A stretch of DNA of 22,346 bases from DAOSCP01 sp035379625 (GTDB taxonomy: Bacteria > Bacteroidota > Ignavibacteria > Ignavibacteriales > DAOSCP01): the NCBI GenBank assembly GCA_035379625.1, contig DAOSVM010000038.1:1-22346 (forward strand). Reading direction: 5' to 3'. Under the pieces are notes generated by a model. The model searched no databases and was not told where the DNA came from. It saw nothing but the letters and a program-made list of their open reading frames with translations. The translations under genes were made by a program, and so were the position numbers. Positions 14,807 to 22,346 of this stretch are shown here, piece by piece. Position 1 is the stretch's first letter, and every line of letters begins with the position of its first letter.

Positions 14807-14861
14807 GCTCAGACAGTATAAGCTTACCCCCGCGCATTAGCGCGGGTAGGCTAAAAGCCTA
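14807..14861 (+). repeat. Solo tag repeat plus two hairpins
   Basis: Bases 14807-14826 read GCTCAGACAGTATAAGCTTA, identical to 11376-11395. A 7-bp stem CCCGCGC/GCGCGGG (14829-14835 with 14840-14846, ATTA loop) and a 6-bp stem TAGGCT/AGCCTA (14847-14852 with 14856-14861, AAA loop) follow. No inverted tag closes the right side. The hairpin sequences differ entirely from those at 11396, so only the tag is conserved and the tag-then-hairpin layout is shared. No T-tract follows, so it is not a typical terminator. Confidence 0.8.
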
Positions 14862-14911
14862 AAAATATTAAACAAAATACATCTAACCTAACAAAGAAGA
14901 ACAAATAATAG

Positions 14912-14933
14912 AAAAAATTGGCTACAATTTTTT
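14912..14933. terminator. Possible bidirectional terminator between convergent genes
   Basis: AAAAAATTG (14912-14920) pairs with CAATTTTTT (14925-14933) around a GCTA loop, giving a stem with T-tract character on both strands. It lies between ppa (plus) and the ATP-grasp homologue (minus), just beyond the latter's stop codon. The stem is AT-rich and weak. Confidence 0.45.
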
Positions 14934-14935
14934 TA

Positions 14936-15934
14936 CTATTCAATTATAAAAGCCACAATTTCCTTCAATTCTTCTTCAGTTTCTGCTTTAATTAAAAAAG
15001 AATAATCTTGAATAAAAGGTTGTGAACAAATATCTTTAAAGTTACCAGATATACAAATATTTTTTTGATATTTTTCAATAATTTTTTCATTACTATTTTT
15101 GTAAACGTAACTATTATTACGAGAAACTAAACAAGTTGGAAATTTAATAGTAAATAACTCAATTTCTTCTTTAGAAATTAAATTTGCCCAACAATGGTAA
15201 ATATCATTTTCACAAGCATAATTTATCATATCAGGAAAAATTGCAGAAACCAAAGTTGGTACGACCTTTACAACTAAATCATTTCTTGATGAATCTTTGA
15301 CAGAAATTATTGAAATAAAATTATTCTTTAATTCAAAATTTTCAACAAAATATTCAATAGAGTTAAATAAATTTTCTTTAAATTTTTCAATTTTTACAAT
15401 ATATGAATAATTATTTCTATAAATATGAAAAGTAAAAGGATTTATTAAATTATTTTCATCAGATATTATTGAAGTTGTAATATATATATCATTAATTTCA
15501 TTTACTGGTAACGAAGGAATATTAAAACTTGAATAAAAATCTTTAAAATTATCAACATTAATATTTGAAACAGATTGAAGTTCTAATATAAAATCAAGAT
15601 TATTTAATAAATTAAAAATTTCTGGCTTAATACCTTTAATATTGAAATCTGTTCTTAAATTAGCTTCTTTAAGTAAAAATTTTGAATTTAATGAGTTAAT
15701 ATAATCTATTCTGCCATATTTATGAATAAAAAAACCAATAGAGCGAAGTAAATCATCGTAATTTTCTAAACTGTTAACTTTATAATATTCAGTCAATAAA
15801 TATCTTAATTCAGGTTTTAATTGAAAATATTCAATATCTCCAATAGCTAAAATATTAATATTTTTTTCTTTTAATTTTTCATAAAAGTAGTAATAGTTAG
15901 ACGGAAATTGCGGATTCAATACAATGTAGTTCAT
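14936..15934 (-). CDS. Shortened ATP-grasp homologue, probably catalytically inactive
   Basis: 332 residues from ATG 15934; an in-frame TTG at 15961 would add nine residues that do not resemble the family start. The N-terminal pre-ATP-grasp region is very recognisable: MNYIVLNPQFPSNYYYFYEK, NILAIGDIEYFQLKPELRY, LTEYYKVNSLENYDDLLR, FFIHKYGRIDYINSLN and LRTDFNIKGIK. The expected central lysine/glycine-rich ATP-binding loop (KPDxGVGA-like in active relatives as I recall them) is absent. Where relatives have EVNMRPxGG before PDM-N, this protein has VKVVPTLVSAIFPDMINYA, so the Mg-binding Glu and Asn and the Arg are lost. Inference: a pseudoenzyme. It is a single minus-strand gene between plus-strand neighbours, divergent from cheW. 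No Shine-Dalgarno was seen. The comparison uses remembered family sequences, not an alignment. Confidence 0.7.
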   Translation of the reverse strand: MNYIVLNPQFPSNYYYFYEKLKEKNINILAIGDIEYFQLKPELRYLLTEYYKVNSLENYDDLLRSIGFFIHKYGRIDYINSLNSKFLLKEANLRTDFNIKGIKPEIFNLLNNLDFILELQSVSNINVDNFKDFYSSFNIPSLPVNEINDIYITTSIISDENNLINPFTFHIYRNNYSYIVKIEKFKENLFNSIEYFVENFELKNNFISIISVKDSSRNDLVVKVVPTLVSAIFPDMINYACENDIYHCWANLISKEEIELFTIKFPTCLVSRNNSYVYKNSNEKIIEKYQKNICISGNFKDICSQPFIQDYSFLIKAETEEELKEIVAFIIE

Positions 15935-16030
15935 AATTTTAAATTGGTTTTTACTATACAAAAATAAAAAAAATCTTTGATTTAAACAATTTTTTATTTA
16001 AATTTGCTTATATATTTAATAAGGTGAACA

Positions 16031-16531
16031 ATGGCAGATTTATTAAAACAAACTGCAGAATTATTAAACCAAAATGCAAAATTAAAAAAAGAAGAAAACG
16101 AAGAAATTTTACAATTAGTTAGTTTTACTATTGGGAAAGAAGAATTTGCTGTTGATATACTGATTGTACAAGAAATTATAAGATTCATCCAATGTACCAA
16201 AGTACCAAATGTTCCCAAATATGTTGATGGAGTTATAAATTTACGTGGTAAGGTGATACCTGTTGTAAACCTAAGATATAAATTAGGTATGCAAAGAAAG
16301 GAAGCAGATCAGAATTCAAGAATAATTGTTGTTGAGACTAATGGTGTAATTATTGGCTTTTTAGTTGATGCTGTAAAAGAAGTTTTGAGAATTCCGGTTT
16401 CTATAACAGAAGCACCGCCACCAATGATTTCTGGTGTAAGTTCTGAGTATATATCATCAGTTGGAAAATTAAAAGATAGATTATTAATACTTTTGAATAC
16501 AAACAAAGTTTTAGAAAATGTAAAATTGTAA
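16031..16531 (+). CDS. cheW: Chemotaxis coupling protein CheW
   Basis: 166 residues, one CheW domain from about residue 26: EILQLVSFTIGKEEFAVDIL, KVPNVPKYVDGVINLRGKVIPVVNLR (with the conserved NLRG segment that contacts receptors and CheA), IIVVETNGVIIGFLVDAVKEV, and a C-terminal LLILLNTNKVLE. The N-terminal 25 residues are a charged helix. CheW links chemoreceptors to the kinase CheA at the inner membrane. AAGGTG before ATG 16031 supports the start. No cheA or receptor gene is in the window, so it is isolated from a chemotaxis cluster here. It is transcribed away from the ATP-grasp homologue, with a 96-base divergent spacer. Confidence 0.93.
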   Translation: MADLLKQTAELLNQNAKLKKEENEEILQLVSFTIGKEEFAVDILIVQEIIRFIQCTKVPNVPKYVDGVINLRGKVIPVVNLRYKLGMQRKEADQNSRIIVVETNGVIIGFLVDAVKEVLRIPVSITEAPPPMISGVSSEYISSVGKLKDRLLILLNTNKVLENVKL

Positions 16532-16600
16532 AAAAAATTTGTATTATTAATTATTAATTCTTATATTTAGATTTTGTATTTTAAAATTGTGAGAGGAATT

Positions 16601-16804
16601 ATGAAACCAGGTATTCATCCAGATTATAAAAAATCAGTAGTAACTTGTGTATGTGGTAATACTTTCGTTACACGTTCAACAGTAGGTGATATTAAAATCG
16701 AAATTTGCTCAAGCTGCCATCCATTTTTTACTGGTAAACAAAAATTATTGGATACAGCTGGACGTGTAGAAAAATTCAATAAGAAATACGCAAGAAATAA
16801 ATAA
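16601..16804 (+). CDS. rpmE: 50S ribosomal protein L31 (zinc-binding type)
   Basis: 67 residues from ATG 16601, which has AGAGGA 4 bases upstream; a TTG at 16574 would add nine atypical residues. Seen: MKPGIHPDYKKSVVTCVCGN and EICSSCHPFFTGKQKLLDTAGRV, with four cysteines in the CxC ... CxxC arrangement of the zinc-binding C+ form, rather than the cysteine-free paralogue made under zinc limitation in some bacteria. The protein sits in the large subunit's central protuberance region. The strong terminator downstream separates it from rsmB. Confidence 0.96.
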   Translation: MKPGIHPDYKKSVVTCVCGNTFVTRSTVGDIKIEICSSCHPFFTGKQKLLDTAGRVEKFNKKYARNK

Positions 16805-16826
16805 TTTAATAATTTTTTTATATGAT

Positions 16827-16872
16827 GGAGTAATTTTGTATATTAAAAAATACAAATTACTCCTTTTTTTTT
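16827..16872 (+). terminator. Rho-independent terminator after rpmE
   Basis: GGAGTAATTTTGTAT (starting 16827) pairs with ATACAAATTACTCC (ending 16863), leaving one bulged T and an A-rich loop. It is followed by a run of nine T (16864-16872). It lies 22 bases after the rpmE stop, so the genes from rsmB onward probably need their own promoter or read-through. Confidence 0.85.
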
Positions 16873-16892
16873 AAAATAATGAAAGTCGAATA

Positions 16893-18233
16893 ATGGAAAA
16901 AGAACTTTTTTATACTGGTGTACGAGGATTAGCTGTAAAAATATTAAATAGAATTGAACAAACAGATGCTTATTTAGAAAAAGTCTTAGAAAACGAACTA
17001 AAAAACAATAGTTTATCAAGTCAAGATAAAGCTTTGTTGTATGAAATTGTTCATGGTGTTGTTAGGTGGGAAGGTAAATTAGATTGGGTATTAACTGGAT
17101 TTATGAAAGGGAATTTTAGCAAAGCAATGTTGGATATAAAAAATGCTCTTAGAGTAGCACTTTATCAATTATTATATTTGGACAGAATACCACATTATGC
17201 TATATTAAACGAAGCTACCGAATTTATAAAAAAGATACATGGACAGAAATACGCCAATTTTGTTAATGCACTATTAAGAAACATAGTAAATAATCTTGAG
17301 AATTTAAGATTTCCTGATCCAGAGGATAAAATAAGCTATTTAACAAATACATATTCGCATCCTGTATGGCTTGTAAAAAAATATCTAACATTGTATGATG
17401 TTGATGAAATTGTAAAAATTCTCCTTTCAAATAATGAAAAACCAAAAGTTACATTGCGAGTAAATCAGTTGGTTACAACACCACAAGAATTTGAGGATTT
17501 ATTAAAAAGTGAAAATTTAGGTTATATAAAAGCTGATTTTATAGATGGTTTTTATCATTTGCTAAATTTAGTAAATCTTACACCTTGGAAGTATTTTCAA
17601 GAAGGATATTTCAATATCCAAGATGAAAGTACAGGATTTCCGGTATTATTGTTAGATCCTAAACCAGGTGATGTTGTTCTTGATATGTGTGCTGCACCAG
17701 GTGGTAAAACTGCTTATATTGCTGAAAAAATGAAAAATGAGGGTAAGATTATAGCAATTGATAAGTTTGAGACAAGGCTCAATATTTTAATGAAAAACTT
17801 AGAAAGATTAAAAGTTAAAAATGTTTTACCAGTTGTGGCTGATTCTGCTGTTTATGATGAACAAAAGTTTGATAAAATTTTATTGGATGCACCTTGTTCA
17901 GGATTAGGAACACTTTCTAAGAAGCCAGATATTAAATGGAAAAGAACATATTCTGATATTTTGAGGCTTTCGGAAATTCAAAGTATATTGATAGAAAATG
18001 CAGCTAAGCTATTAAAACCAGGAGGAATTTTAGTTTATTCTACTTGTACAACTTTACCAGATGAAAATGATCAAACAATATTTAAATTTCTTGAAAATCA
18101 TAAAGAATTTTCAATTGTTAAACCAGATACCAATATCCCATCTGAAGTTGTTGATGAAAATGGATTTATTAAAACATTTCCGCATATACATAAAATAGAT
18201 GGGTCTTTTTGTGTAAAACTTACAAAAAATTAG
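16893..18233 (+). CDS. rsmB: 16S rRNA (cytosine-967-C5)-methyltransferase RsmB
   Basis: 446 residues, normal for RsmB/Sun. It carries an N-terminal NusB-like RNA-binding helical domain (about 8-145; includes KALLYEIVHGVVRWEGKLDW and IPHYAILNEATEFIK) and a C-terminal SAM-dependent methyltransferase domain. Catalytic motifs: SAM loop DMCAAPGGKT (264-273), DAPCSGLG (332-339) with Cys335, and YSTCTT with the expected nucleophile Cys385, all as in the RsmB/NOP2 family. It methylates C967 (E. coli numbering) of 16S rRNA. The ATG lies 21 bases past the terminator T-run; AAAGTCG upstream is only a weak Shine-Dalgarno. The next gene starts 10 bases after the stop. Confidence 0.95.
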   Translation: MEKELFYTGVRGLAVKILNRIEQTDAYLEKVLENELKNNSLSSQDKALLYEIVHGVVRWEGKLDWVLTGFMKGNFSKAMLDIKNALRVALYQLLYLDRIPHYAILNEATEFIKKIHGQKYANFVNALLRNIVNNLENLRFPDPEDKISYLTNTYSHPVWLVKKYLTLYDVDEIVKILLSNNEKPKVTLRVNQLVTTPQEFEDLLKSENLGYIKADFIDGFYHLLNLVNLTPWKYFQEGYFNIQDESTGFPVLLLDPKPGDVVLDMCAAPGGKTAYIAEKMKNEGKIIAIDKFETRLNILMKNLERLKVKNVLPVVADSAVYDEQKFDKILLDAPCSGLGTLSKKPDIKWKRTYSDILRLSEIQSILIENAAKLLKPGGILVYSTCTTLPDENDQTIFKFLENHKEFSIVKPDTNIPSEVVDENGFIKTFPHIHKIDGSFCVKLTKN

Positions 18234-18243
18234 AGAGTTAAAT

Positions 18244-19218
18244 ATGCTTTCAAAATTTGGAGAATTTTTAAGAAATACTAGAGAATTAAATCATTTATCA
18301 ATTGAAGAAATTTCCAATATTACTAAAATCGATAAAAAGTTTATTGAGGAAATGGAAAGTGGGAATTTCGAATTTCAGCTAATGGTTTATATAAAAGCAT
18401 TCTTAAAAAGTTATGCAAAAGCTGTTAATCTTGATCCAGATGATGTATTGAAAAAATTTGAAATGGCAAAAAATAATAAAGATGCTGATTCCTTTACTAA
18501 AACTTCTAATAGTGTATCTAATACAAATGATAATTCGGTTACTATTGTTCAAAAAGTTTCATCAAATAATACTAGTGATGAAAAGCCTATACTAACTTTT
18601 TCTGATGATACTTATCAACAGTCAAATCAGAGCATGCCTGAATATTCAACTAATGATATAAATCACGATGGATATTCAAAGATAGGTTATCAAAAAACTT
18701 CTAAAATTTATATAATTAGTGCATTTATTCTTTTGGTGGTGTTAGTAATAGCTGCTTATATTTATAAAAATAATGGTAGTTTATGGGGTAATGAGGAAAT
18801 AGTAGTTAATAATAATCCAACTTTATACGAAGAAAAACAACAACCAGATACAGCAAAAGTTTTTATTGGTGATAATTCTCAAATTCCAAATGATAGCTTG
18901 AGTTTAACTATATCTTATTCAAAAATTTCTTGGACAAGAATTATACCAGATGAAAATAAAAAAGCAACTTTTGAAAAAATTGGGCAAGAGGGACAAAGTT
19001 TTACGATTAAAGCAAAAAATAAATTTTTTGTTTGGGTTGGTAATGCTAGTGCAATAAATTTACAATTTAATGGAAATAATGTAGAATTCGATAATAAAAG
19101 AATTGCATCAATTAGATTAGAAATAGATAGTACTGGAAAAGCTACAGAAATCATTCCACCTAAAAAAGTAGAAAGCACCACAATTACTGGAATTAATGAA
19201 AATAATGAAACAAGATGA
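18244..19218 (+). CDS. RodZ-like protein (HTH, one membrane segment, extracytoplasmic DUF4115-type domain)
   Basis: 324 residues. Seen: an N-terminal HTH_25-type helix-turn-helix (about 1-70: FGEFLRNTRELNHLSIEEIS; YIKAFLKSYAKAVNLDPDDV), a polar Ser/Asn-rich linker, one membrane helix (about 153-175, IYIISAFILLVVLVIAAYIY), and a C-terminal beta-rich domain (about 215-305) with TRIIPDENKKATFEKIGQEG and FFVWVGNASAINLQFNG, as in RodZ/DUF4115. RodZ links MreB to the membrane and supports rod shape; in this architecture the HTH binds MreB rather than DNA. No mreB is in the window, so the role is inferred. The last 23 bases overlap ligA. Confidence 0.85.
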   Translation: MLSKFGEFLRNTRELNHLSIEEISNITKIDKKFIEEMESGNFEFQLMVYIKAFLKSYAKAVNLDPDDVLKKFEMAKNNKDADSFTKTSNSVSNTNDNSVTIVQKVSSNNTSDEKPILTFSDDTYQQSNQSMPEYSTNDINHDGYSKIGYQKTSKIYIISAFILLVVLVIAAYIYKNNGSLWGNEEIVVNNNPTLYEEKQQPDTAKVFIGDNSQIPNDSLSLTISYSKISWTRIIPDENKKATFEKIGQEGQSFTIKAKNKFFVWVGNASAINLQFNGNNVEFDNKRIASIRLEIDSTGKATEIIPPKKVESTTITGINENNETR

Positions 19219-21214
19219 TAAAATAAAAAGAATTAAAGAGCTAAAAGAACTTATTGAAAAATACAATTATCATTATTATGTACTTAATGAATCTCTTATA
19301 TCGGATTATGAATACGATTTACTACTAAAAGAATTAGAAAAATTAGAAAATGAATTAAACATTGAAGATAAAGAATCTCCAACTCAAAAAGTTGGAAGTG
19401 ATTTATCAAATAAATTTGCGCCAGTTGAACATAAATATCCAATGTTGAGTTTACAAAATACGTATGGATACGATGAAATTTTAGATTTTGATGTTAAGGT
19501 TAAAAAAGGCTTAGGTTTACAAAATAATGAAGATGTAGAATATGTTTGTGAGCATAAATTTGATGGATTAAGTATAAGTTTAATATATATTGATGGTAAA
19601 CTTACTCGTGCTGTAACTCGGGGTGATGGTAAAATAGGGGAAGATGTAACTGAAAATGTGTTAACCATCAAGGGAATTCCACATAACATATCATCAGAAA
19701 ATATAAGAAACTTTGAGGTGCGAGGAGAAATTTATATAAATTTTAAGGACTTTAATAAGCTAAACGAGGAAAGAATTAACAGCGGGCTTCCACAATTTGC
19801 AAATCCAAGAAATTTTGTCTCAGGAACAATAAAAACTTTAGATGTTAATGTTGTAAAGCAAAGACCTATTAGAATTTCTCCATATTATTTAATTACAGAT
19901 GAAAAAGAACTAAAATATCATTACGATAATTTATTATTACTGAAAGAATTAAATTTCCCTGTAAATGAGAATATTAAATTATGTAAGAATATTAATGAAG
20001 TTATAGAATATTGTCAATATTGGGAAGATAAGAAAAATCAACTGCCTTATCCGATTGATGGTGTCGTTATAAAAGTTAATAACTTGGAATTTCAGAAAAA
20101 ATTAGGTTCAATACACAAATTTCCCAAATGGGCAGTAGCTTTTAAGTATAAACCTGATCAAGCAATAACAAAATTAGTATCTGTTTCTTGGCAGGTTGGA
20201 AGGACTGGAGCAATAACTCCTGTGGCTAATTTAGAACCAGTAGAATTAAGCGGTTCTACAATTTCAAGAGCAACTTTACATAATTATGATTTTATTAAAT
20301 CTTTAACTATTAAAATTGGTGATGAAGTAGTAATTGAAAAAGGCGGGGAAGTTATACCGAAAATTGTTAAAGTTCATAAAAGTTTTGATGACCTTTTTTC
20401 AAATGTAATTGAACATCCTTCTGAGTGTCCGAGATGTGGTTCAAAACTTTTTAAACCAGAAAATGAAGTTTCATATTATTGTTTGAACGAAGAATGTCCT
20501 GATATTCTTCTTGGTAAATTGATACATTTTGCTTCAAAAAATGCTATGGATATTTCAGGTTTAGGTGAAGCTAATATAAATTTATTTTTTAATCTTGGTT
20601 TTATTAAACATATTGAAGATATTTACAATTTACCAAATTTAAGGAATAAAATTGTAAATCTCAATAGATTTGGTGAGAAGAGTTTTAATAACTTGGTCAA
20701 ATCAATTGAGAATAGTAAAGAAAAGCCTTTTTATAAAGTGTTATATGCTTTAGGAATTAGATATGTAGGAGAGGCTGTTGCTAAAACACTAGTAGACAAT
20801 TTTAAAAATATTGATAATTTGATTAATGCCACTGAAGAGCAATTAGCAAGTATAAATGAAATAGGGAATGTTATTTCGAAATATGTTAAAAATTATTTTT
20901 CGAATGAGAAAAATAAACAAAGAATTAATAAACTAAAAGAAATTGGATTAAAATTTTCTATTGACGAAGAGGCAACATTTAAAACTAATAAATTAGACAA
21001 TAAAACATTTGTTGTTACAGGAACTTTGAAAAATTTCACACGTGAAGGGATTAAAAATAAAATTTTAGAAAATGGTGGGAAAGTAAGTGAAAGTGTTTCT
21101 AGAAAAACTGATTATGTTTTGGTAGGTGAGCAACCTGGGAGTAAATATAACAAAGCATTAGAATTTGGTATAAAAATTATTTCAGAAGAAGAATTTATTA
21201 AAATGGTAGAATAG
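19196..21214 (+). CDS. ligA: NAD-dependent DNA ligase
   Basis: 672 residues, full-length LigA, which seals nicks during replication and repair with NAD as AMP donor. Domains in order: Ia (YNYHYYVLNESLISDYEYD), adenylation with catalytic lysine in EHKFDGLS (K121 from this start), OB fold, a four-cysteine zinc finger (CPRCGSKLF ... YYCLNEECP), helix-hairpin-helix region, and C-terminal BRCT (TFVVTGTLKNFTREGIKNKI ... TDYVLVGEQPGSKYNKALEFG). The start is within the RodZ-like gene; ATG 19205 is an equally plausible alternative, three residues shorter. No clear Shine-Dalgarno before either. The MORN-like gene begins one base after the stop. Confidence 0.97.
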   Translation: MKIMKQDDKIKRIKELKELIEKYNYHYYVLNESLISDYEYDLLLKELEKLENELNIEDKESPTQKVGSDLSNKFAPVEHKYPMLSLQNTYGYDEILDFDVKVKKGLGLQNNEDVEYVCEHKFDGLSISLIYIDGKLTRAVTRGDGKIGEDVTENVLTIKGIPHNISSENIRNFEVRGEIYINFKDFNKLNEERINSGLPQFANPRNFVSGTIKTLDVNVVKQRPIRISPYYLITDEKELKYHYDNLLLLKELNFPVNENIKLCKNINEVIEYCQYWEDKKNQLPYPIDGVVIKVNNLEFQKKLGSIHKFPKWAVAFKYKPDQAITKLVSVSWQVGRTGAITPVANLEPVELSGSTISRATLHNYDFIKSLTIKIGDEVVIEKGGEVIPKIVKVHKSFDDLFSNVIEHPSECPRCGSKLFKPENEVSYYCLNEECPDILLGKLIHFASKNAMDISGLGEANINLFFNLGFIKHIEDIYNLPNLRNKIVNLNRFGEKSFNNLVKSIENSKEKPFYKVLYALGIRYVGEAVAKTLVDNFKNIDNLINATEEQLASINEIGNVISKYVKNYFSNEKNKQRINKLKEIGLKFSIDEEATFKTNKLDNKTFVVTGTLKNFTREGIKNKILENGGKVSESVSRKTDYVLVGEQPGSKYNKALEFGIKIISEEEFIKMVE

Positions 21215-21215
21215 A

Positions 21216-21626
21216 ATGAATTTTACATTAGGGAAAAGATTAAAAGAGTTTATAACTAAAAGGATACAAATTGTTTATTTAGCCTTTAAAAAGCGATTTT
21301 CTAATGAAAATATTAGAACTTATTCGGAATATTATGATAAAGAAAATGTTGTTAGAACATATCATGAAAACGGTGAGATAAAATCCTTGGCTTTTGTTGA
21401 AAATGGTAAATATAATGGAATATGTACTACATTTGATGAAAAAGGACAAATTATTTCTAGAGAAAATTACAAAGATGGAAATTTAGATGGAACATCTGTT
21501 TATTTTTTTATTGGAACAGAAATTATAGAATATGAAAAATTCTTTTATAAAGGAATTTTAGTAAGTTATAAAAAATTTGATAAACATGGAAATGTTGTAG
21601 AAAACAAAGTACTGCATAAATTATAG
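21216..21626 (+). CDS. MORN-like repeat protein (YwqK-type), unknown role
   Basis: 136 residues. Seen: tandem beta-hairpin repeats of the MORN/YwqK kind: RTYHENGEIKSLAFVENGKYNG (about 46-67), TTFDEKGQIISRENYKDGNLDG (70-91) and a weaker third unit to about 125 (YKKFDKHGNVVE). The first 35 residues are basic and amphipathic with no cleavable signal. Such proteins are often auto-labelled antitoxins of the YwqK family, but no toxin gene is adjacent, so I would not call it one. It starts one base after ligA and ends 11 bases before der, so it is embedded in a housekeeping operon. Confidence 0.7.
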   Translation: MNFTLGKRLKEFITKRIQIVYLAFKKRFSNENIRTYSEYYDKENVVRTYHENGEIKSLAFVENGKYNGICTTFDEKGQIISRENYKDGNLDGTSVYFFIGTEIIEYEKFFYKGILVSYKKFDKHGNVVENKVLHKL

Positions 21627-21637
21627 AAGGAGAAATT

Positions 21638-22346
21638 ATGGCCAAATTACCTGTAGTTGCAATATTAGGAAGACCAAATGTAGGTAAATCAACTTTATTT
21701 AATAGATTAACAGGCGTTAAGGAAGCAATTGTTGACGATTTGAGTGGAGTAACTCGTGATAGAAAATATGGTAGAGTTGAGTGGAATGGTAAATTTTTTG
21801 AGATTATTGATACTGGTGGTTATGTTCCTAATTCTGAAGATATTTTTGAAAAAGCAATTCGTGAACAAGTAAATATTGCAATTGATGAAGCGAATGCAAT
21901 ATTATTTGTAGTAGATGCTAAAAATGGACTTTCACCATTTGATGAAGAAATAGCTAAAATGTTGAAAAAATATACAAAAAAATTATTTCTAATTATCAAT
22001 AAAGTTGATTCTCAAAAGGATGAGGTGCTAGTTAATGATTTTTACAAACTTGGTATAGACAGTATTTATGGAATTAGTGGCTTACAAGGTAGAAATATTG
22101 GAGATTTATTAGATGATATAGTGGCAAATCTGGATTTTGGAAGTGAAATTGAAGAAGAAGATACAAGATTAAAAATCTCAATTGTTGGAAGGCCAAACGC
22201 TGGTAAATCAACACTTACTAATACTTTGTTGGGTGAAAACAGAAATATTGTTACTGATATTCCTGGAACTACAAGAGATAGTATTGATTCAATCTTAAAG
22301 TATTATGGTGAAGAAATTGTTTTAATTGACACAGCTGGTTTGAGAA
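21638..22346 (+). CDS. der: Ribosome-assembly GTPase Der/EngA (partial, runs off right edge)
   Basis: The first 236 codons are present. Seen: two GTPase domains in tandem, the hallmark of Der: the first with P-loop GRPNVGKST (about 11-19), GVTRDR switch I, DTGG (about 66-69) and NKVD; the second with GRPNAGKST, GTTRD and DTAG just before the edge. The protein works in 50S subunit maturation. A strong GAAGGAG lies 6 bases before ATG 21638. The second domain's NKxD motif and the KH-like C-terminus lie outside the window. The gene closes a tight run beginning with rsmB. Confidence 0.96.
   Translation, partial: MAKLPVVAILGRPNVGKSTLFNRLTGVKEAIVDDLSGVTRDRKYGRVEWNGKFFEIIDTGGYVPNSEDIFEKAIREQVNIAIDEANAILFVVDAKNGLSPFDEEIAKMLKKYTKKLFLIINKVDSQKDEVLVNDFYKLGIDSIYGISGLQGRNIGDLLDDIVANLDFGSEIEEEDTRLKISIVGRPNAGKSTLTNTLLGENRNIVTDIPGTTRDSIDSILKYYGEEIVLIDTAGLR

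Noticed and set aside
14807..14861. Reading the tag plus hairpins after ppa as the ppa terminator
   Set aside because: No T-tract follows either hairpin, and the same tag elsewhere lies beyond a separate, conventional terminator.
16574..16600. Upstream TTG start for rpmE
   Set aside because: L31 starts with MK-x-IHP; ATG 16601 has AGAGGA at proper spacing and yields the standard 67-residue protein.
21216..21626. Calling the MORN-like gene a YwqK antitoxin
   Set aside because: No adjacent toxin-like gene; both neighbours are ligA and der, so the label would rest on repeat similarity alone.

Overview
The window is strongly AT-rich bacterial chromosome (by eye about 70-75% A+T), densely packed with housekeeping genes. 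The organism cannot be named from sequence alone. A 227-residue family I pyrophosphatase with an HPWHG N-terminus, a YbbR-like protein, RodZ-like and Rel/SpoT proteins and a degenerate member of an ATP-grasp family I associate with Bacteroidota suggest the wider Bacteroidota/Chlorobiota (FCB) group. Clear Shine-Dalgarno sites (AGGAG, AGGTGA, GAAGGAG) argue against a typical Bacteroidota member. This placement is inference.

Layout. (1) Positions 1-6523, minus strand: a four-gene cassette read leftward, in the order vWA-like lipoprotein, small three-helix membrane protein, tubulin/FtsZ-like GTPase, and a very large actin/Hsp70-like ATPase that runs off the left edge. Gaps are 12, -1 and 7 bases, so it is almost certainly one operon. 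It pairs a tubulin-fold and an actin-fold nucleotide switch with membrane and surface partners and is the best candidate here for a poorly described system. (2) 6524-6759: a very AT-rich divergent spacer with closely spaced A-tracts. (3) 6760-11300, plus strand: exported TPR protein, bifunctional (p)ppGpp synthetase/hydrolase (rel), ruvX, then two adjacent bacterial microcompartment (BMC) shell proteins with no cargo enzyme in the window; the second has an unusual pore motif and a C-terminal SAP/Rho-N-like tail. (4) 11332-11903: a terminator, then a GC-richer, hyper-palindromic non-coding element of 529 bases bounded by inverted copies of a tag sequence. The same 20-base tag plus hairpins recurs at 14807. 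(5) 11985-14783, plus strand: YbbR-like protein, tmk, a degenerate HATPase/anti-sigma-like protein, inorganic pyrophosphatase. (6) 14936-15934, minus strand: a shortened ATP-grasp homologue that seems to have lost its catalytic residues. (7) 16031-22346, plus strand: cheW, rpmE, a terminator, then a tight run of rsmB, RodZ-like, ligA, a MORN-like repeat protein and der (cut by the right edge).

The housekeeping part covers stringent response (rel), DNA metabolism (ruvX, tmk, ligA), translation and ribosome assembly (rpmE, rsmB, der), phosphate metabolism (ppa), envelope or shape functions (YbbR-like, RodZ-like) and chemotaxis (cheW). The accessory content is the cytoskeletal-fold cassette, the orphan BMC pair and the palindromic repeats.
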